Origin: Thelonectria olida
Lineage: Eukaryota > Ascomycota > Sordariomycetes > Hypocreales > Nectriaceae
Length of the DNA stretch: 64,000 nt
Assembly: GCA_020736575.1 (NCBI GenBank)
Contig: JAGPYM010000022.1
Coordinates: forward strand, 1 to 64,000
Direction of reading: 5' to 3'
Shown in pieces: positions 1 to 10,907 of this stretch. Position numbers and translations under genes: made by a program. The notes under the pieces are model-generated. The model saw only the letters and a list, made by a program, of their open reading frames with translations. It had not been told where the DNA came from and made no database searches. Numbering within the stretch: the stretch's first letter is position 1; every line of letters starts with the position of its first letter.

Positions 1-415
1 GGAGTATGGCTTCTCCGAATTCGACGAATCATTTTCTTTCTGGAAGAAGGGGGGATCAACTACAACTTCGCATCAGTATCTTTCGACGTATTCCCTGGTC
101 TAAATAGAGGCAGCCCTTACTATCTATGATATTGTTATCGACAGTGGTGCTCGGGTTCTGGTTCGAATGGCAAAACCACTTTTTAGGGTCGCTTTGCCCG
201 GTCTCATAACCGTCGCTGGAGGAGTTGCGGCGTGGAGAGAATGTCTCGATGTTCGCATTTGGCGGCGCTGAGCCGAGGCTAAATCGGAGCGAGGCATCGC
301 GAGCCAAACGGTGGTGACGAAGGGTAATAGACTTCTCGGGCGAAGCGCGTCGGGGGAGAGGATGGCCGGTCAGCAGTGGTTGGGCTCCATGTGAGCTACT
401 TTGATCTGAAGGCAT
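1..415 (-). CDS. Partial serine-rich protein, two exons, runs off the left edge
   Basis: I read a gene on the minus strand starting at the ATG at 415, with exon 1 at 121-415 and exon 2 from 39 past the window edge. The intron 40-120 (81 bp) has donor GTAAGG, a TACTGATG branch-like site and acceptor TTCCAG, and it keeps the frame open (phase 1). The visible 110 or so residues are rich in Ser, Pro, Asn and Arg, with runs such as RRNSSSDGYE and ENDSSNSEKP, and look disordered. I recognise no domain, so no function is given. The alternative is a chance open frame, since exon 1 alone is only 98 codons; the well-formed intron is the main argument for a gene. Confidence 0.42.
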
Positions 416-2221
416 TTTGTGTCATGTGAGTGGGTGTGAAGTCAAGCAAGACTGATCACGTTGCTCACTAGTCGACGCGCGAGGATTTCGAGGATACGTA
501 TTGCGCTTGGAGGAAAGCACTGGTAGTACTCAAGATACTCACAAAAACGAAACGAGACCATAATTTGGAATAACGGCGTTGCAGATAGTTCTCAAATCCT
601 TCAAAAGGATTTATCGACGCTGATTCCCCTGCGGTTGAGTGCATTGATGAGCCGCCTGGCTAGGAGGTCGTAAGGTGGAATTACCTCTCTTCAATAAGTC
701 GGTAGCTTAAAATGGCGCAGGTACTATCGGAGTTGTCGTTGCTCGACGGCTCGGTAGCGGTTGGGACACAAGCTCTAAAGAGATAGAGGTTGAGCCGCCG
801 CGAGATGTTTCGACAATGGAGCTGTTCAACTGCGATGGTTCAGAAGCACAGAGAGGGAGGTGAAGGCCCTTATCTCTGCACACATGGCGCAAAAGGACTC
901 TTGCATAATAAGCGCGCCTCCGACGGACCTAGGGTTGAAGGTACATGAACTTACGTCCAGCCTAGATCCACGAGCTTTTAACGCAAGTAGTACAAATGTT
1001 CGTCTAGATAATGACCAACTCTCATTATTTCCGAGCTCGGGGGAAGGATGTTGGTCTAACGTATGTGCGAAGAAAGTTCAACCCGTCAGGTACCTGGTCG
1101 AAATGCGGATGCCTCAGGCCATATGCAGGGACATGCATCACCAATTCAACTGATACAAACCATACAGACCGAGCAGTGAACCACCAAAATTGTCCTAATT
1201 CTATGCTCCTCCAAGTGAAGATTCGAACAATACCTGCTGCGGTTTGAAACCCTGCATTAACCCCCACACTTTGGCCTGGTGCTTAGTGCTACTTATTCTA
1301 GACTTGGCGATCTTTAGAATCAGACCATTTTCCTTCATTGTGGTATGATTCTATGATCTCAGCCACAAGTTCTGGAAGGGATCGCCGCATTAGGCCGGAT
1401 TCGGGCTTAGATGAATGGTCTCGAGGAGTCCCACCCCGGCGCTGGCCCAGTGGGTCGCTGTCGTGGGTGTCGGTGTCGAGGCGGCTACCCCGAGTGGCCG
1501 AGGACCGCAGGTCAGACTGGCCACAAGCGTCATCGCAATTATCGAGCTGTCCGCCAAAAGGTCTTCAGTAATGGGGCAGCGACTTGGGCCCCATGAGTTA
1601 ATAGAAACGGACCAACGTTCTTGCAGGTCGGTATTCGCAATACAGTGCCAATTCTATTTTTTTCCCCATTTGATGGTTTACCCCCGCTTTGCTTCACACC
1701 GGATATGATGGGTCAATTCCCACTAGCAACATGTATTGGTTTTAGTTCACGCGTTGTGGGGGTGTCGCAAGGGTTTCAGCGGTCCGCGTCCCCGCGGCAC
1801 TTGCTAAGGTTGATCCAGAGGGGCATTGAGATTACTACATCAAGTTCCTTGAAGGCATTGATCATAGAGCGATCATGCCGGTGCGTACCCACCTCTCTTT
1901 CAAAGCAAGTACCGAAAAAGCAATAGAGTAAACCCCGGGCATGCTCCTTTTTTGCACTCCTCTCCCGCCACTATTCGTTGAAAGATCGATAAATGCTTGT
2001 AGGACCCGAGTAGGCTAGGTCGATTCTGGTTAAAGCCCACCTAAGTCTTCTTTATCAAATGCACGACGACTATGAGTACCTGCTTTAAAAAAAAGAGCTC
2101 GTCTCGGAGAATAAAGCCTCAGTATGTCCCCAGGTTTATATTCATGAGCATGGTGAAATGCGTCCCACGTACGCTTTGATGTCCTATCAACGATTCTACT
2201 CAGCAGCCTCGCTATACCACG
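416..2221. other. Stretch without a recognisable gene
   Basis: Only short unrelated open frames (under 102 codons) occur on both strands and none shows a domain, a coherent splice pattern or repeat homology to the rest of the window. The left end would contain the 5' region of the minus-strand gene that starts at 415. Confidence 0.5.
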
Positions 2222-2945
2222 ATGGAAGATGATCATGCTCTAAAGCTGATCGCATCCATAGCCCAAAAGCTTCCATCCGAAGATTTCTTTCGTTTCCGAC
2301 AAACATGCAAAGAGATCAATAGTGGGACCCTTCCCGTTTTTGCGAATCGCTACTTCAAGACACACCATGTCATGCTCGAACGGCGAAGTCTGAGTAACCT
2401 CATTACTATCTCACAACATCACTCCTTGGGTCCTTCGGTGCATAACTTGGAGATTTGTACTGATCACCTCCCGCCTATTGAAGGCCCCAGAAGCCTGGAA
2501 GCATCCCTCTCATTGATGAAAATGAGCGAGGAGGAAGATTCTCCCCAACGTTGCAACACGACTCTCGAGGAGGATAGTAGACCCGGCTGGAATAATTTCT
2601 GCCAAGATAAGACCGGCTGGCCGGAGGTCCGAGCTACCGGTCAGAGAGCCGTCTCAGCACTGTAACAACCCCTCAGCTAGGGCCTCGCTGAACAGAGAGA
2701 AATAGGGCTCCAAGCCACTCGTTAGATTGAAGAAAGGAAGAGCTTCCATATGACTTTTAATCCAACCTGCTACTGAATGTGACAATTTCGAACGGATCGA
2801 CCCGCAAATTTATCGCCAGTACTTGGAGGATCAAGAGAGCCCCATCCAGTCAGGAGTCGGTGCCGCTTATCAAGCACAGGCAATGGCACGCCTCCCTAAT
2901 TGCAAAACAGTCATTCTTGACAACTCCTTCGACGCCAAAAAGGAA
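2222..2945 (+). pseudogene. F-box protein remnant interrupted by a repeat
   Basis: From the ATG at 2222 the protein begins like fungal F-box proteins: ALKLIASIAQKLPSEDFFRF, then RQTCKEIN, followed by the N-terminal segment typical of this family (RYFKTHHVMLERRSL, LEICTDHL). The frame then runs into a dispersed repeat at about 2604-2719 and stops at 2665. Beyond the repeat, about 2770-2945, F-box family sequence resumes (YRQYLEDQESPIQSG, MARLPNCKTVILD) and ends in a stop. So one gene has been split by an insertion. Intact F-box adaptors link substrates to SCF ubiquitin ligases; this copy can at most give a truncated N-terminal half. No leucine-rich part is preserved afterwards. Confidence 0.55.
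2604..2719 (+). repeat. Dispersed repeat, copy 1 (inverted relative to 25058-25172)
   Basis: About 115 bp read on the plus strand here match the reverse complement of 25058-25172, including the core GTCTCAGCACTGTAACAACC and the shared GAAATAGGG block. It sits inside the F-box pseudogene. It is probably a fragment of a retrotransposon or MITE; no target duplication was identified. Confidence 0.6.
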
Positions 2946-3582
2946 TAAATAGAGGATATTACACAGAGTCGACAAAGTAGCACGACTCCGATGGAGACTA
3001 GTAGCAGTTCATGATGGCTTCCATGGAACTCACCAGGGTATCTCCAAACCACCTCTCTTCTGTGGCTGTTCTAATCACCGTTGGCAAAAGAATTTGATCA
3101 AGATTGACCGAAAAGTCCGGGCGTTGCTCTAACTATACTGAATGAATCGTAAACAAGCCCAGAACACCGAAGCACTTTCTTGTGCGGGGGATGTGCTCGC
3201 TCTTGCGCAATGCCGAATGCCGCTCAAACGAGGCTTCGGGGGTACGACTCTCCCGGAACGATGGGAGACAAGCTATTTGAGCCAACCTACCGCCATAAGC
3301 GTCATGCATCGCCGGCTTGAATTCGCCATGACTGCCTCACCGACTCAGACCCCATTTGCGACGAGGAGCTCATCATGCGCCGTTGTTGGGTGCGACGGCG
3401 GACATCTTCTCGCGAGGGAACGGCTACAGGCCAGGCGGCTGGCAGAACACGACCACAGCGGTACAGCGAAGGAGTTGGCGGAAACCAACCCAACAGGCGA
3501 CGGCTGGCGACGACTAAGCGCCTACCCTACGAACTGTATGAGACAATTGGCCAAGACGAGCGAGGAGTGAGGAAACGAAAAA
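2946..3582. other. Stretch without a recognisable gene
   Basis: Contains a 142-codon open frame at 3142-3570 (+) with no recognisable motif and overlapping frames on the other strand. It could hold the decayed 3' part of the F-box gene. I see nothing I can support as a functional feature. Confidence 0.4.
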
Positions 3583-3705
3583 TGATGGCACCAATCTAAT
3601 TGAGTGAGAATTATTTGAAGAACAAAAGAAATTGAACAGCCATGTGTTCAGAACAGCTATTTAAGCTCATGTCGTCAGGATTGGGGTCCTTGATGCGACA
3701 AACTG
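3583..3705 (+). repeat. LTR-like dispersed repeat, copy 1
   Basis: About 120 bp match 25327-25448 in the same orientation, from TGATGGCACCA to GATGCGACAA, with scattered substitutions. Both copies contain the TATA-like string GCTATTTAAGCTCATGTCG, which suggests an LTR promoter fragment. The two small dispersed repeats occur near each other at both loci. Confidence 0.6.
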
Positions 3706-6304
3706 CGACCCAATAACTCGGCTTGCCTCGCCCGATATCCATAGAGTTGCAAGTCTGCATCATGAATGCTTTCACAAAGGAGTTGAGGTTCAAGACACGG
3801 GAAAGAAGCTGCAAGAAGTCACAGTCAGAAACCAACGTCAAGAGCAAGTCCTTGAAACGACAGTAGATACATCCAGCGATGCCGACATTCAGGCATTTGA
3901 GGGCATATCTGATTCATCATCACTGAAAACTTGAGTCTCTTCTCTGCCTCTGGTGCTGATGGACCGCCGCAGTTCACGTAGTGGTTGCTGGAACGACTGT
4001 CGGAGCGGAATATGACCAATTCCGACGACTAGAATTGAAGAAGTCTAAGGAAAGAAACCGACGCGAGAATCGAACCTGCAACCTTCGAGTCGGCAAGGCC
4101 TCGGTGACTGAGCTCCGGTTGGGCTCGACATAGTTTTCACAGAGTAGAGTCTGGATGAGAACCATTAGCATTGATTGCATTATTGTACCACAATAGCCCC
4201 GGGTTTCTCTCGCCCAGTAGAGCACCAGGGCCTTCTGCGATCAATCCCTGTCTACTTACTCGGCACTGTTTCCTCCACCGGCTTTTTATTGTTCGCATTT
4301 GTTGACAATTCGCTGCGCCTCCATTCAACCAAGCTCGCCTCCACAGCCTGTTGCTGATGCTTGACGGCGCTGCGCAAACCGCGGTCCATGTCACGCAGCT
4401 CCTGAATGATAAGCTGGATGTGACTCTCTGATCTATTTTCATTCTTAGCTTCAAGCACCGCTAGTTCAGGTTGAGTGACACGCACACATCTTTGGGCTTG
4501 ATAGTACAGCCCGTAGCCGCCATGCTACCTGTCTTTGCGGGGACTGTTGTTGCCTACCTCTTGGACTAAGGACTTATTGCTCAGGACCAAGATGTGGGAT
4601 GCATAGGAACTGACCGGCAGAAGACGGGATTCACAAGTTGACACTACGTGAAATTATATTCTACCATGAAGGCAGTCTTATCCTCGAAACTGGCTCGTTC
4701 AAATCTCGATATGATGGGGAGGTTCTAGACGGCGGTCCATTCGCCAAAGTGCGGGGAAGACAATACGAAGAAGCAAGGCCTAGACCACCAGGAATGTCGG
4801 GTGACCCCATTAGGCACCCCGGAGCAATTCCACCGACGGCGGGGAGACCCCGTATTGCCATCTGGCCAATTAAAGTGAATTATTCACATGGCACCCAAAG
4901 CCACGCACTCCACTCTCTATCTTGGGCGTTGCGCTGTCCGTCTCCGCTCAGCGCTCAAACCCAGCCCTCCTCTGAAACTGCACTCCAGTGGCCCCTCTCC
5001 TAGTCAAGTAATCCGACAAGCCCCGACCCCCAGCGCTCAGGGAGATGAGACGGGATCCGGGATCCTCGGGACACTCGCCTAGTCCCACAAGGCAGCATCA
5101 CACAAATCCTGACCAGACTGTTTCCGTCCTTAGGTCCATCTCATCAGCATCCCCTCCTCTCTTGTCCGAGTCCGTCTCTTCGCCAGGAAGCCTCGCTGAA
5201 AGCCATAAAACACCCATTATCAATGGTAAAACATGATACATCACAACAGGTGGTTCGACAACAACAAGTTCGCAAAGCACGGAGCTGAAAATGGAAGACT
5301 AGAGTCAACTAAACTAGAAATCCCCGGGATTGAGCAGCCATGCGTTTTTCAGGGCTTTCATCCAATCTTGGGCTGAGGGAATGAAGACCTCCCTAGAACT
5401 ATGAAGTCAGTGCCTTAAGAGTTCCCCTGGATTTAGGGGCAGCATTTCCGAGGAGTATGAACTGTGGCGTCCAATCATGATGAGTTGCTTCATGTCGTTC
5501 ATTTCTTTCACGTCGAAAAATGACTTGTCAACATGATCATCTACGTGCTGTAACTGTCATCTTCAACAGGGGCAACGTCCGGGTCTCTGACTCTCTCCTC
5601 AGCTTCTCTTTCATTGTCGACTGCCAAACGGATAGAGCTCTGTCACAAGTTAGCTAAAGAGGTGACCGCCCCTCCAACAGCAACAGTTCACCGATCACCG
5701 TTCACCGATAAATGGCGGTAACTAACCCCTCACTACCAAGACAAGACCAACGGCAGCACGTGATCTTTCAGACTAGCCCTGCGCATTACACTCACAGCAT
5801 GCGTGTCAACATCCCACATCCCACATGGCTTATTCCTACCGTCTCAGGGGTTCAAAGTTCGGCGAGATCGACCACAGCCAGCCGGAGTTCCTTGCTAATG
5901 CAACTCAAGCTTGAAAAATAGTTCAGATAACACACATCGTGGTTTGCAACCGGTCACGTGCCGGTACACGGATTAGGGGATGGTGAGCGGGGTTGCACGC
6001 GTCTCGGGTGTCAGAGGTGCAAAGATGGCGATGCGCTCCATGAGGTGCGCCATACCCACAGCGTTCAAAGATTGCGAGTCAAATCTGTGATGAGATGTGG
6101 CGAGCATGCAACTTGTCCCTGGCCGTCGTTATCTCGAAACAGGGACTGTACGTCTAGCTCCGTACCCTAGAATCTGGCAGATCGCCTTGGCCCGGGTCTG
6201 CCGGCGACAGTTCTGGACGAAGCCGACCAGAAGCCCATCGAGGCGGCATGTCAGCGGCATGATCAGGCTGGGCACATGCCAGTTTGAGACGCCGGGGTAA
6301 GGGT
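3706..6304. other. Gene-poor stretch
   Basis: Apart from the tRNA-like sequence at 4055-4122 I find no supported gene. Open frames are short (at most 121 codons), overlap on both strands and lack motifs. A lysine/glutamate-rich 77-codon frame on the minus strand at 4252-4485 could form a short helix but has no further support. The right end presumably carries the 3' UTR of the minus-strand bZIP gene. Confidence 0.4.
4055..4122 (-). other. tRNA-like sequence (decayed tRNA or SINE head)
   Basis: Read on the minus strand the segment has a B-box-like GGTTCGATTCTC and an A-box-like GAGCTCAGTCACCGAGG at tRNA-like spacing, a 4/5 paired T stem, a 4/5 paired anticodon stem and a 5/7 paired acceptor stem. 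Position 33 is C instead of U and the total is slightly short, so it is unlikely to be a working tRNA. A tRNA-derived SINE head or tRNA pseudogene fits better. Confidence 0.35.
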
Positions 6305-7352
6305 TCAGTGAACCGACGACTGCGACTGAGGGTAGTACATGGGATACATGTACCAGGCGGACTGCTGGTGGTGGTGATGCGACATGTAGGGGTGAGAATG
6401 GGGAGTGGGGGGCTGTAGCGGAGGATTGCTGCGGCGGAACCCGGCGTCTAGACACTGAGTGTGAGTAACCTCCTTGCCAGGCCTCACGTCGGGTAGAGGA
6501 AGTCCTTGGGGAATCGTACCGTGATGGGTCACGCCGTCATACTCCATCTTGACAACGTCCTTGTGACACACGGCGCAGATGCTTGAGGAGCTGGTGTTGT
6601 TGGAGGGGAGGATCGAGGTGGGCACGCTGATTGGGATATGGCCAGCGCTATAGTCGTCGGCTGATGATGATCGGCTCGAGACGTTGGAGGGGACAGGGCA
6701 GGGGACGGTGCTCGCCCAGGATTCGCAGTTGTTGGATAAAGGGACGTATTGTTGGCTGTAGTCGGGGAGGGAGTTGTAGTCGCCAGGGAATGGTGATTCG
6801 CGAGGGCTAGGAATGGCATCGCTACCAGTGCTGAGGTTGTCATTGTAGATTGTTGACGTTAACAAGAGCTCGTCTGGCAACGAGAGCTGTCGTGGAGTTA
6901 GACCTGGTGCAGAGCACGGTGATGAAGTCATTGGCACTCCCATATTCTCCTTGAGTCGCATCAGCTCTTCCTCAAGCGCCTTGTTGCGGCGCAACAGCTC
7001 TTGGACGGTCTGGTCGCCGCTCTGCTTGCTCTTGAGCTCCTCCAACTCGCGCTCCAACCGCTCGATGTGCTCCTTGGTGCGGGCGCGGATGGCCCTCTGG
7101 GCCTCTCGATCGTTTGCTCTCTTGCGGGCGAGTTGTGAGGGAGTAAGGGTAGAAACATTTCTGGGGCCTGAATAATGTTGTGTTAGTATGGTAGGAATAG
7201 GTTGTCTTGCTCTGCTTTGTTCCTGTCTACTACAATGCGCCGAGATCCATGACATGGGAACAATGAAGCAAGACTAACAAGCAAATAAAGAAAAAAAGCA
7301 ACATACCCTTTCGTTTGGGCTTGGCGAGCTCTGCTGAAGATGATCGGGTCAT
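6305..7352 (-). CDS. bZIP transcription factor
   Basis: Two exons on the minus strand: exon 1 at 7307-7352 (ATG at 7352, MTRSSSAELAKPKRK) and exon 2 at 6305-7167. The 139-bp intron (7168-7306) has donor GTATGT, branch TACTAAC and acceptor TTCAG. The protein is 302 residues. A basic region lies at about 30-46 (RKRANDREAQRAIRART), followed by a leucine zipper to about 95 (ERLERELEEL, LLRRNKALEEELMRL). This is the nuclear DNA-binding and dimerisation module of fungal Yap-like bZIP regulators. The rest is Ser/Pro-rich with a short Cys pair (ICAVC) and a His-rich tail (HSHPYMSHHHHQQ). The open frame continues upstream of the chosen ATG, but that stretch is pyrimidine-rich and runs into the transposon end, so I prefer the start at 7352. 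The target genes are unknown. Confidence 0.85.
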
Positions 7353-7540
7353 ATTAGTTGTGTGTGATGAGGCGGGAGAGGTAGGTCGACTAAAGGTTGT
7401 CGGCAGGCCGGTCCAAGGGGTTAGATACACCAAATTTTTAGTCTGTCTCTTGGTCAGTGTCTGTGTGTGTCTCTCTCTCTCTTTTCTCCAACTTGTGAAG
7501 TTACCTACCGGCGGTACTAGACTAGCAGCAGTCTCCCAAT
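7353..7540 (-). promoter_or_regulatory. Short bZIP upstream region bounded by the hAT element
   Basis: Only 188 bp separate the bZIP start codon from the left hAT terminus. The stretch holds a GT/CT microsatellite-like tract at about 7462-7492, typical of a fungal 5' leader. Any upstream promoter of the bZIP gene must lie in this short segment or in the transposon. Confidence 0.35.
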
Positions 7541-7548
7541 AGTGATGT
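7541..7548 (+). repeat. Left terminal inverted repeat of the hAT element
   Basis: TAGTGATG, inverted match to 9991-9998; it is followed by GTACGTAC-rich subterminal repeats. Confidence 0.65.
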
Positions 7549-7750
7549 TGTACAGTATGTACAACCGTGTTGTACGTACGTACGTACAGAAAGAAAAAGT
7601 ACGTACACGTACTATGTACGTACAATGGGGATCCACAATACTCCTAATAAGGGAATTTATGTACAGATACGGGGCTGTACAAAAGCTCTGTTGGCTTAGC
7701 AGCTCAACACACTCTGCCATTCTCTCCCGATTGAAGGTATCGCCAAAAAG

Positions 7751-9834
7751 ATGGCGCCCACCAAAGCTAACGCTGCCTTCGTTTGGCGACAGTTTATCGA
7801 CCTCGGTCGCTCTAACTCCAAGAAAAGCAAGCGATACAGATGCCGTCACTGCCAGAAGGATTTTGCAGCGACCTCTATTGGGAGGCCGAAAGAGCATCTC
7901 GCTGCGTGTGAGAAATGGCAAGCCAAGCAGCGACAAGAGCGTCAAGCTCAAGATAACGCTGGCTATCTTCCCTCATATTCTGAAGCTATACAAAAGAAGA
8001 TAACCGAGGTCGGAATTCAGCATATCTCGCAAGTCGAGAGTCACAGTTTCGCCTATGATGCCGCCGCCGCTGTAATCGCCGGCGGCCGGCCCTTCAGCCT
8101 CTTCGAGAGCCGCCGTTGGCGTTATTTCTTCACTCGCATTAAGCCTGGCTGGAAGCCTCCTAGCCGCGCCGTTATCACGAGAATTCTTCCCGATTTCTAT
8201 CAGGAACTCTATGACGAGGTTTTCAAACGCATTACCAGCTCAGAATGGTTCAACATCATATTTCACGCTTCCGATAATATCTCGGGCCACAGAATCGTTA
8301 ATATCTCGGTACAACTACCAGGCGGCCCAGCCTTCTACTGGAAAACGCTTGACACGGGAGACGAACAGCACACAGCAGAGAATTGGGTGAAGTTGATATG
8401 GGGAGAAATGCAGCAACTGTGCGGCGGTGATCTCTCCAGAATCAATTCTATCTGTACAGATACCGAAAACACGATGCGCTCTGTACACGACTTGCTAGGG
8501 AGATTCCCAGAGCTCTCACATGTCAACTTCTCTCTATGCGATTCTCACGGCCTTCAGCTTCTAATTAAAGATATCCTTCTTCTTCCATTCTTTGAGGATC
8601 TCTTTAATAACGTCAGCACCCTTCTCACGTTCTTCTCACGGTCTAAATTACAATTGCAAAGGTTGAGAATGTGCCAGCGTACAAGGTGGAACGGAGTAAC
8701 TCGCGCGCTGATCAGAAGGTACCGGTAAATCGCCAGCTGCGACTGAGAAATCGCTGCACTAACTCGCTCGTTCCGAGTAGTGTAATTACACGCTGGGGTT
8801 CTCAGTACAATTCTTTCTTCTCCCTCCTCCGTTCTCGAGACCCTGCTAGAGACTGGTCTATTCGAAAAGATGTACGAGATGAGCTGCGATCTCAAGATTG
8901 CCACGTTCTCCTGCCCGAAGCGGTTCGAACCATCAAAGACAACAGCTTCCGGCTAAAACTCGAGGCTGCGATCGCTGTGCTAAAGCCCGTGAACGAATTT
9001 CAACACGCTTCCGAGGCTGATGGGGCGGGAATCGCACACGTTGTAAATCGCTGGCTGCAAATCAAAAGCAAATGGGCTGAGATAGGAGAGGCTGATCAGT
9101 TTCCTGATATTCCGTGGGACGACATTGACGCTATATTCAAAGCCCGGCTCGATAAGCAAACGTACGATATACATTGGATCGCCGATGCCCTCCGGCCTGA
9201 TACAACAGGTCCAAATTCGAAACTGCCGCCTAGCGTCTTTGCGCGCGTACAAGAGTATTTGCAGAAACAGCTGAAAAACGACGACGAATATCACCGTGCC
9301 CTTTCCGAATTCACACACTTCCGAATGCGTACAGGCGGCCCAGACGGCTTATTTAATAAGCACAGCGCTGTATACGACGATGGCTTCAAGCCAGCAATGG
9401 CGTGGCAGTGCCTCCTCAACCGGGCTCGATTCTGGCTAGAGTAGCCTGTGAAGGTAATGAACACGCTTGCGAACTCCGTACCCTCAGAACGAAGTTTCTC
9501 TGCTATTAGTTTCGTACACACGAAAGCTCGGAATCGCCTTACGCCCATGCACGCTGACATGCAGGCCTTCATTTTTATGAACGACCGCGTATTAGATCGC
9601 CTTAAGGATCAGAAGTACGCACATAAAAAGCGCTGGGCGGATCTTGAGGAGAAGGACTGGCTAGAACTCGAAGATTCTTATCTGGAGTTATTTGTGAATG
9701 CGCAGGGCAAGAAGGTCTGGATGGGTGGTGTGATGGCCTCCACCAGTGGAGATTTTGAGTGGGAGGGTGTATTACAGTCGACGGGTGATATATTAGGGGT
9801 TGGCACTGAGGTGGAATCAGAGGTTGGAGGCTAG
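7751..9834 (+). pseudogene. hAT transposase, spliced, one nonsense codon
   Basis: Frame 7751-8718 is joined to 8781-9834 by a 62-bp intron (8719-8780) with donor GTACCG, branch CACTAAC and acceptor GAGTAG. The splice restores the family motif VITRWGSQYN across the junction. A BED-like finger lies at residues about 32-55 (CRHCQKDF, then HLAACEKW). The C-terminus carries the hAT dimerisation signature NSVPSERSFSA followed by TKARNRL. A TAG at 9442-9444, about codon 544 of 673, interrupts the frame just before that signature. A C-to-T change in CAG would produce it, as RIP does. Otherwise the gene is open to its stop at 9834. As it stands the product lacks the dimerisation domain, so the element is likely non-autonomous. 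Confidence 0.8.
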
Positions 9835-9990
9835 GATGGCAGAAGACCCGGACCTTGAGAGCCATACTACCAGTATTGCCTAAAAGGAAGGGGGAAATTT
9901 GTATGGTACGTACTTGTATGTACAACTCGATTGTACGTACGTACAATGGCTAAAATACAGTACGTACGTACATACGTGTACAATAAATTG

Positions 9991-9998
9991 CATCACTA
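9991..9998 (-). repeat. Right terminal inverted repeat of the hAT element
   Basis: CATCACTA, the inverted counterpart of 7541-7548. Its outer three bases (9996-9998) form the stop codon of the truncated minus-strand gene next to it. Confidence 0.65.
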
Positions 9999-10521
9999 CT
10001 TGCCGCGCTCCAGATGCTGCCACGCCTTGGAGTAAGTATAAACCCATAACTTATCACCAGGGATAACAAGTTTCTTATATCTCGTTGGGTTACTGGCAAT
10101 AATTTCGTCGAGGTAGCGAAGGTCATCTTCGTCATTCGTGTTAACGACCCATAGGACCTCGTCAAGCCAGCCTCCATTATCGACCATGTTTCGCTATTAG
10201 AGATTAGCAATGGGACTTAAGATAGTATGCCCACCGGTTACTCACCTCTAAATAGCAGCGCATACAAGAGACTCTGTCCCTCCGCCCGTAGAAAACCAGT
10301 CCGTTAACGATAATATCTTTAGGCTTGATAAGTGGCACTTGGAGTCGATCGTTTATAACCTTGGGCGGAGCATCACAATACCGCTCTAAAAAGCGCCAAT
10401 TGCTAGAAAGAGAGGCGGGGATTAGATTTACCATATAACAGGTGGCGATGAAAAGTGAACAAAGAATGACGCGAAATTGTCTAACTCTTTGGCGACCTTG
10501 TAGCAAGGGGATAATTGCCAT
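9996..10521 (-). pseudogene. Type II membrane glycosyltransferase-like gene, truncated by the hAT end
   Basis: Exon 1 is 10246-10521 and exon 2 is 9996-10193, joined across a 52-bp intron (10194-10245; donor GTGAGT, branch TTGCTAATC, acceptor AATAG). The predicted 157 residues start with a short basic stretch and a single membrane segment near residues 16-34 (FRVILCSLFIATCYMVNL), as in type II Golgi enzymes. They continue with sequence I recognise from a large fungal glycosyltransferase-like family: VNGLVFYGRRDRV, NMVDNGGWLDEV, NTNDEDDLRYLDE. Intact relatives are, from memory, several hundred residues long and go on to a DDD-type metal-binding motif right after the YSKAW...ERG segment. Here the frame ends at that point with a TAG supplied by the transposon terminus. 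The missing 3' part is not on the other side of the element. Confidence 0.65.
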
Positions 10522-10581
10522 CTTCGGCTAGTTGTTTTGCTTAGAAAGAATAACAAAGAAAGAATACAGAAAGGAATGGAT

Positions 10582-10596
10582 ACACACACACACACA
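10582..10596. repeat. (AC)n tail of LINE copy A
   Basis: An AC dinucleotide run; on the element strand it follows the conserved AATAAAT 3' terminus. Confidence 0.8.
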
Positions 10597-10907
10597 ATTT
10601 ATTTCGCCCGGTGGCTTATAACCAATAGGGCACTAGTTGCTATTGTACATATCCATTTCCCAAATTTTGCCATGATCTCGTAAAAGCCCTTATAGCGTCC
10701 AATTTTTTGCTTTTGTCTCTTCGTTTTTCCGTCTCTCCGCAGAATCTCGTGGGGTTTGTATTATTGGCAAGCTAACTTGAAGGCTATTCTTCAAGTGTTC
10801 AGAGTCCTATCTACGGCGGCTGAAGCGGTGCCCGCTGTCCATGGCACGAGGTGTTTGATGCAGGGTAGGTTAGTAAGAAAGAATAGGTAAGGTTTCGCAA
10901 TCTGTCT

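Larger units (their letters stand above)
7541..9998 (+). mobile_element. hAT-family DNA transposon
   Basis: The 2458-bp element is bounded by TAGTGATG at 7541-7548 and CATCACTA at 9991-9998, an 8-bp inverted terminus of the TAG/CAG...G type seen in hAT elements. Both subterminal regions are packed with GTACGTAC-type palindromes (7550-7630 and 9901-9980), likely transposase-binding repeats. Inside lies one transposase gene with a BED-like finger and a hAT C-terminal dimerisation motif. The 8-bp sequences just outside (TCTCCCAA on the left, CTTGCCGC on the right) do not match, so no target-site duplication is visible and the locus has probably been rearranged after insertion. Confidence 0.8.

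Noticed and set aside
4252..4485. 77-codon charged minus-strand frame as a small gene
   Set aside because: No homologous copy, no splice context and no motif; could be chance.
8650..8730. Frameshift in the hAT transposase
   Set aside because: A 62-bp intron explains the frame change and restores the conserved motif.
7541..9998. hAT insertion with intact 8-bp target duplication
   Set aside because: The flanking octamers TCTCCCAA and CTTGCCGC do not match.
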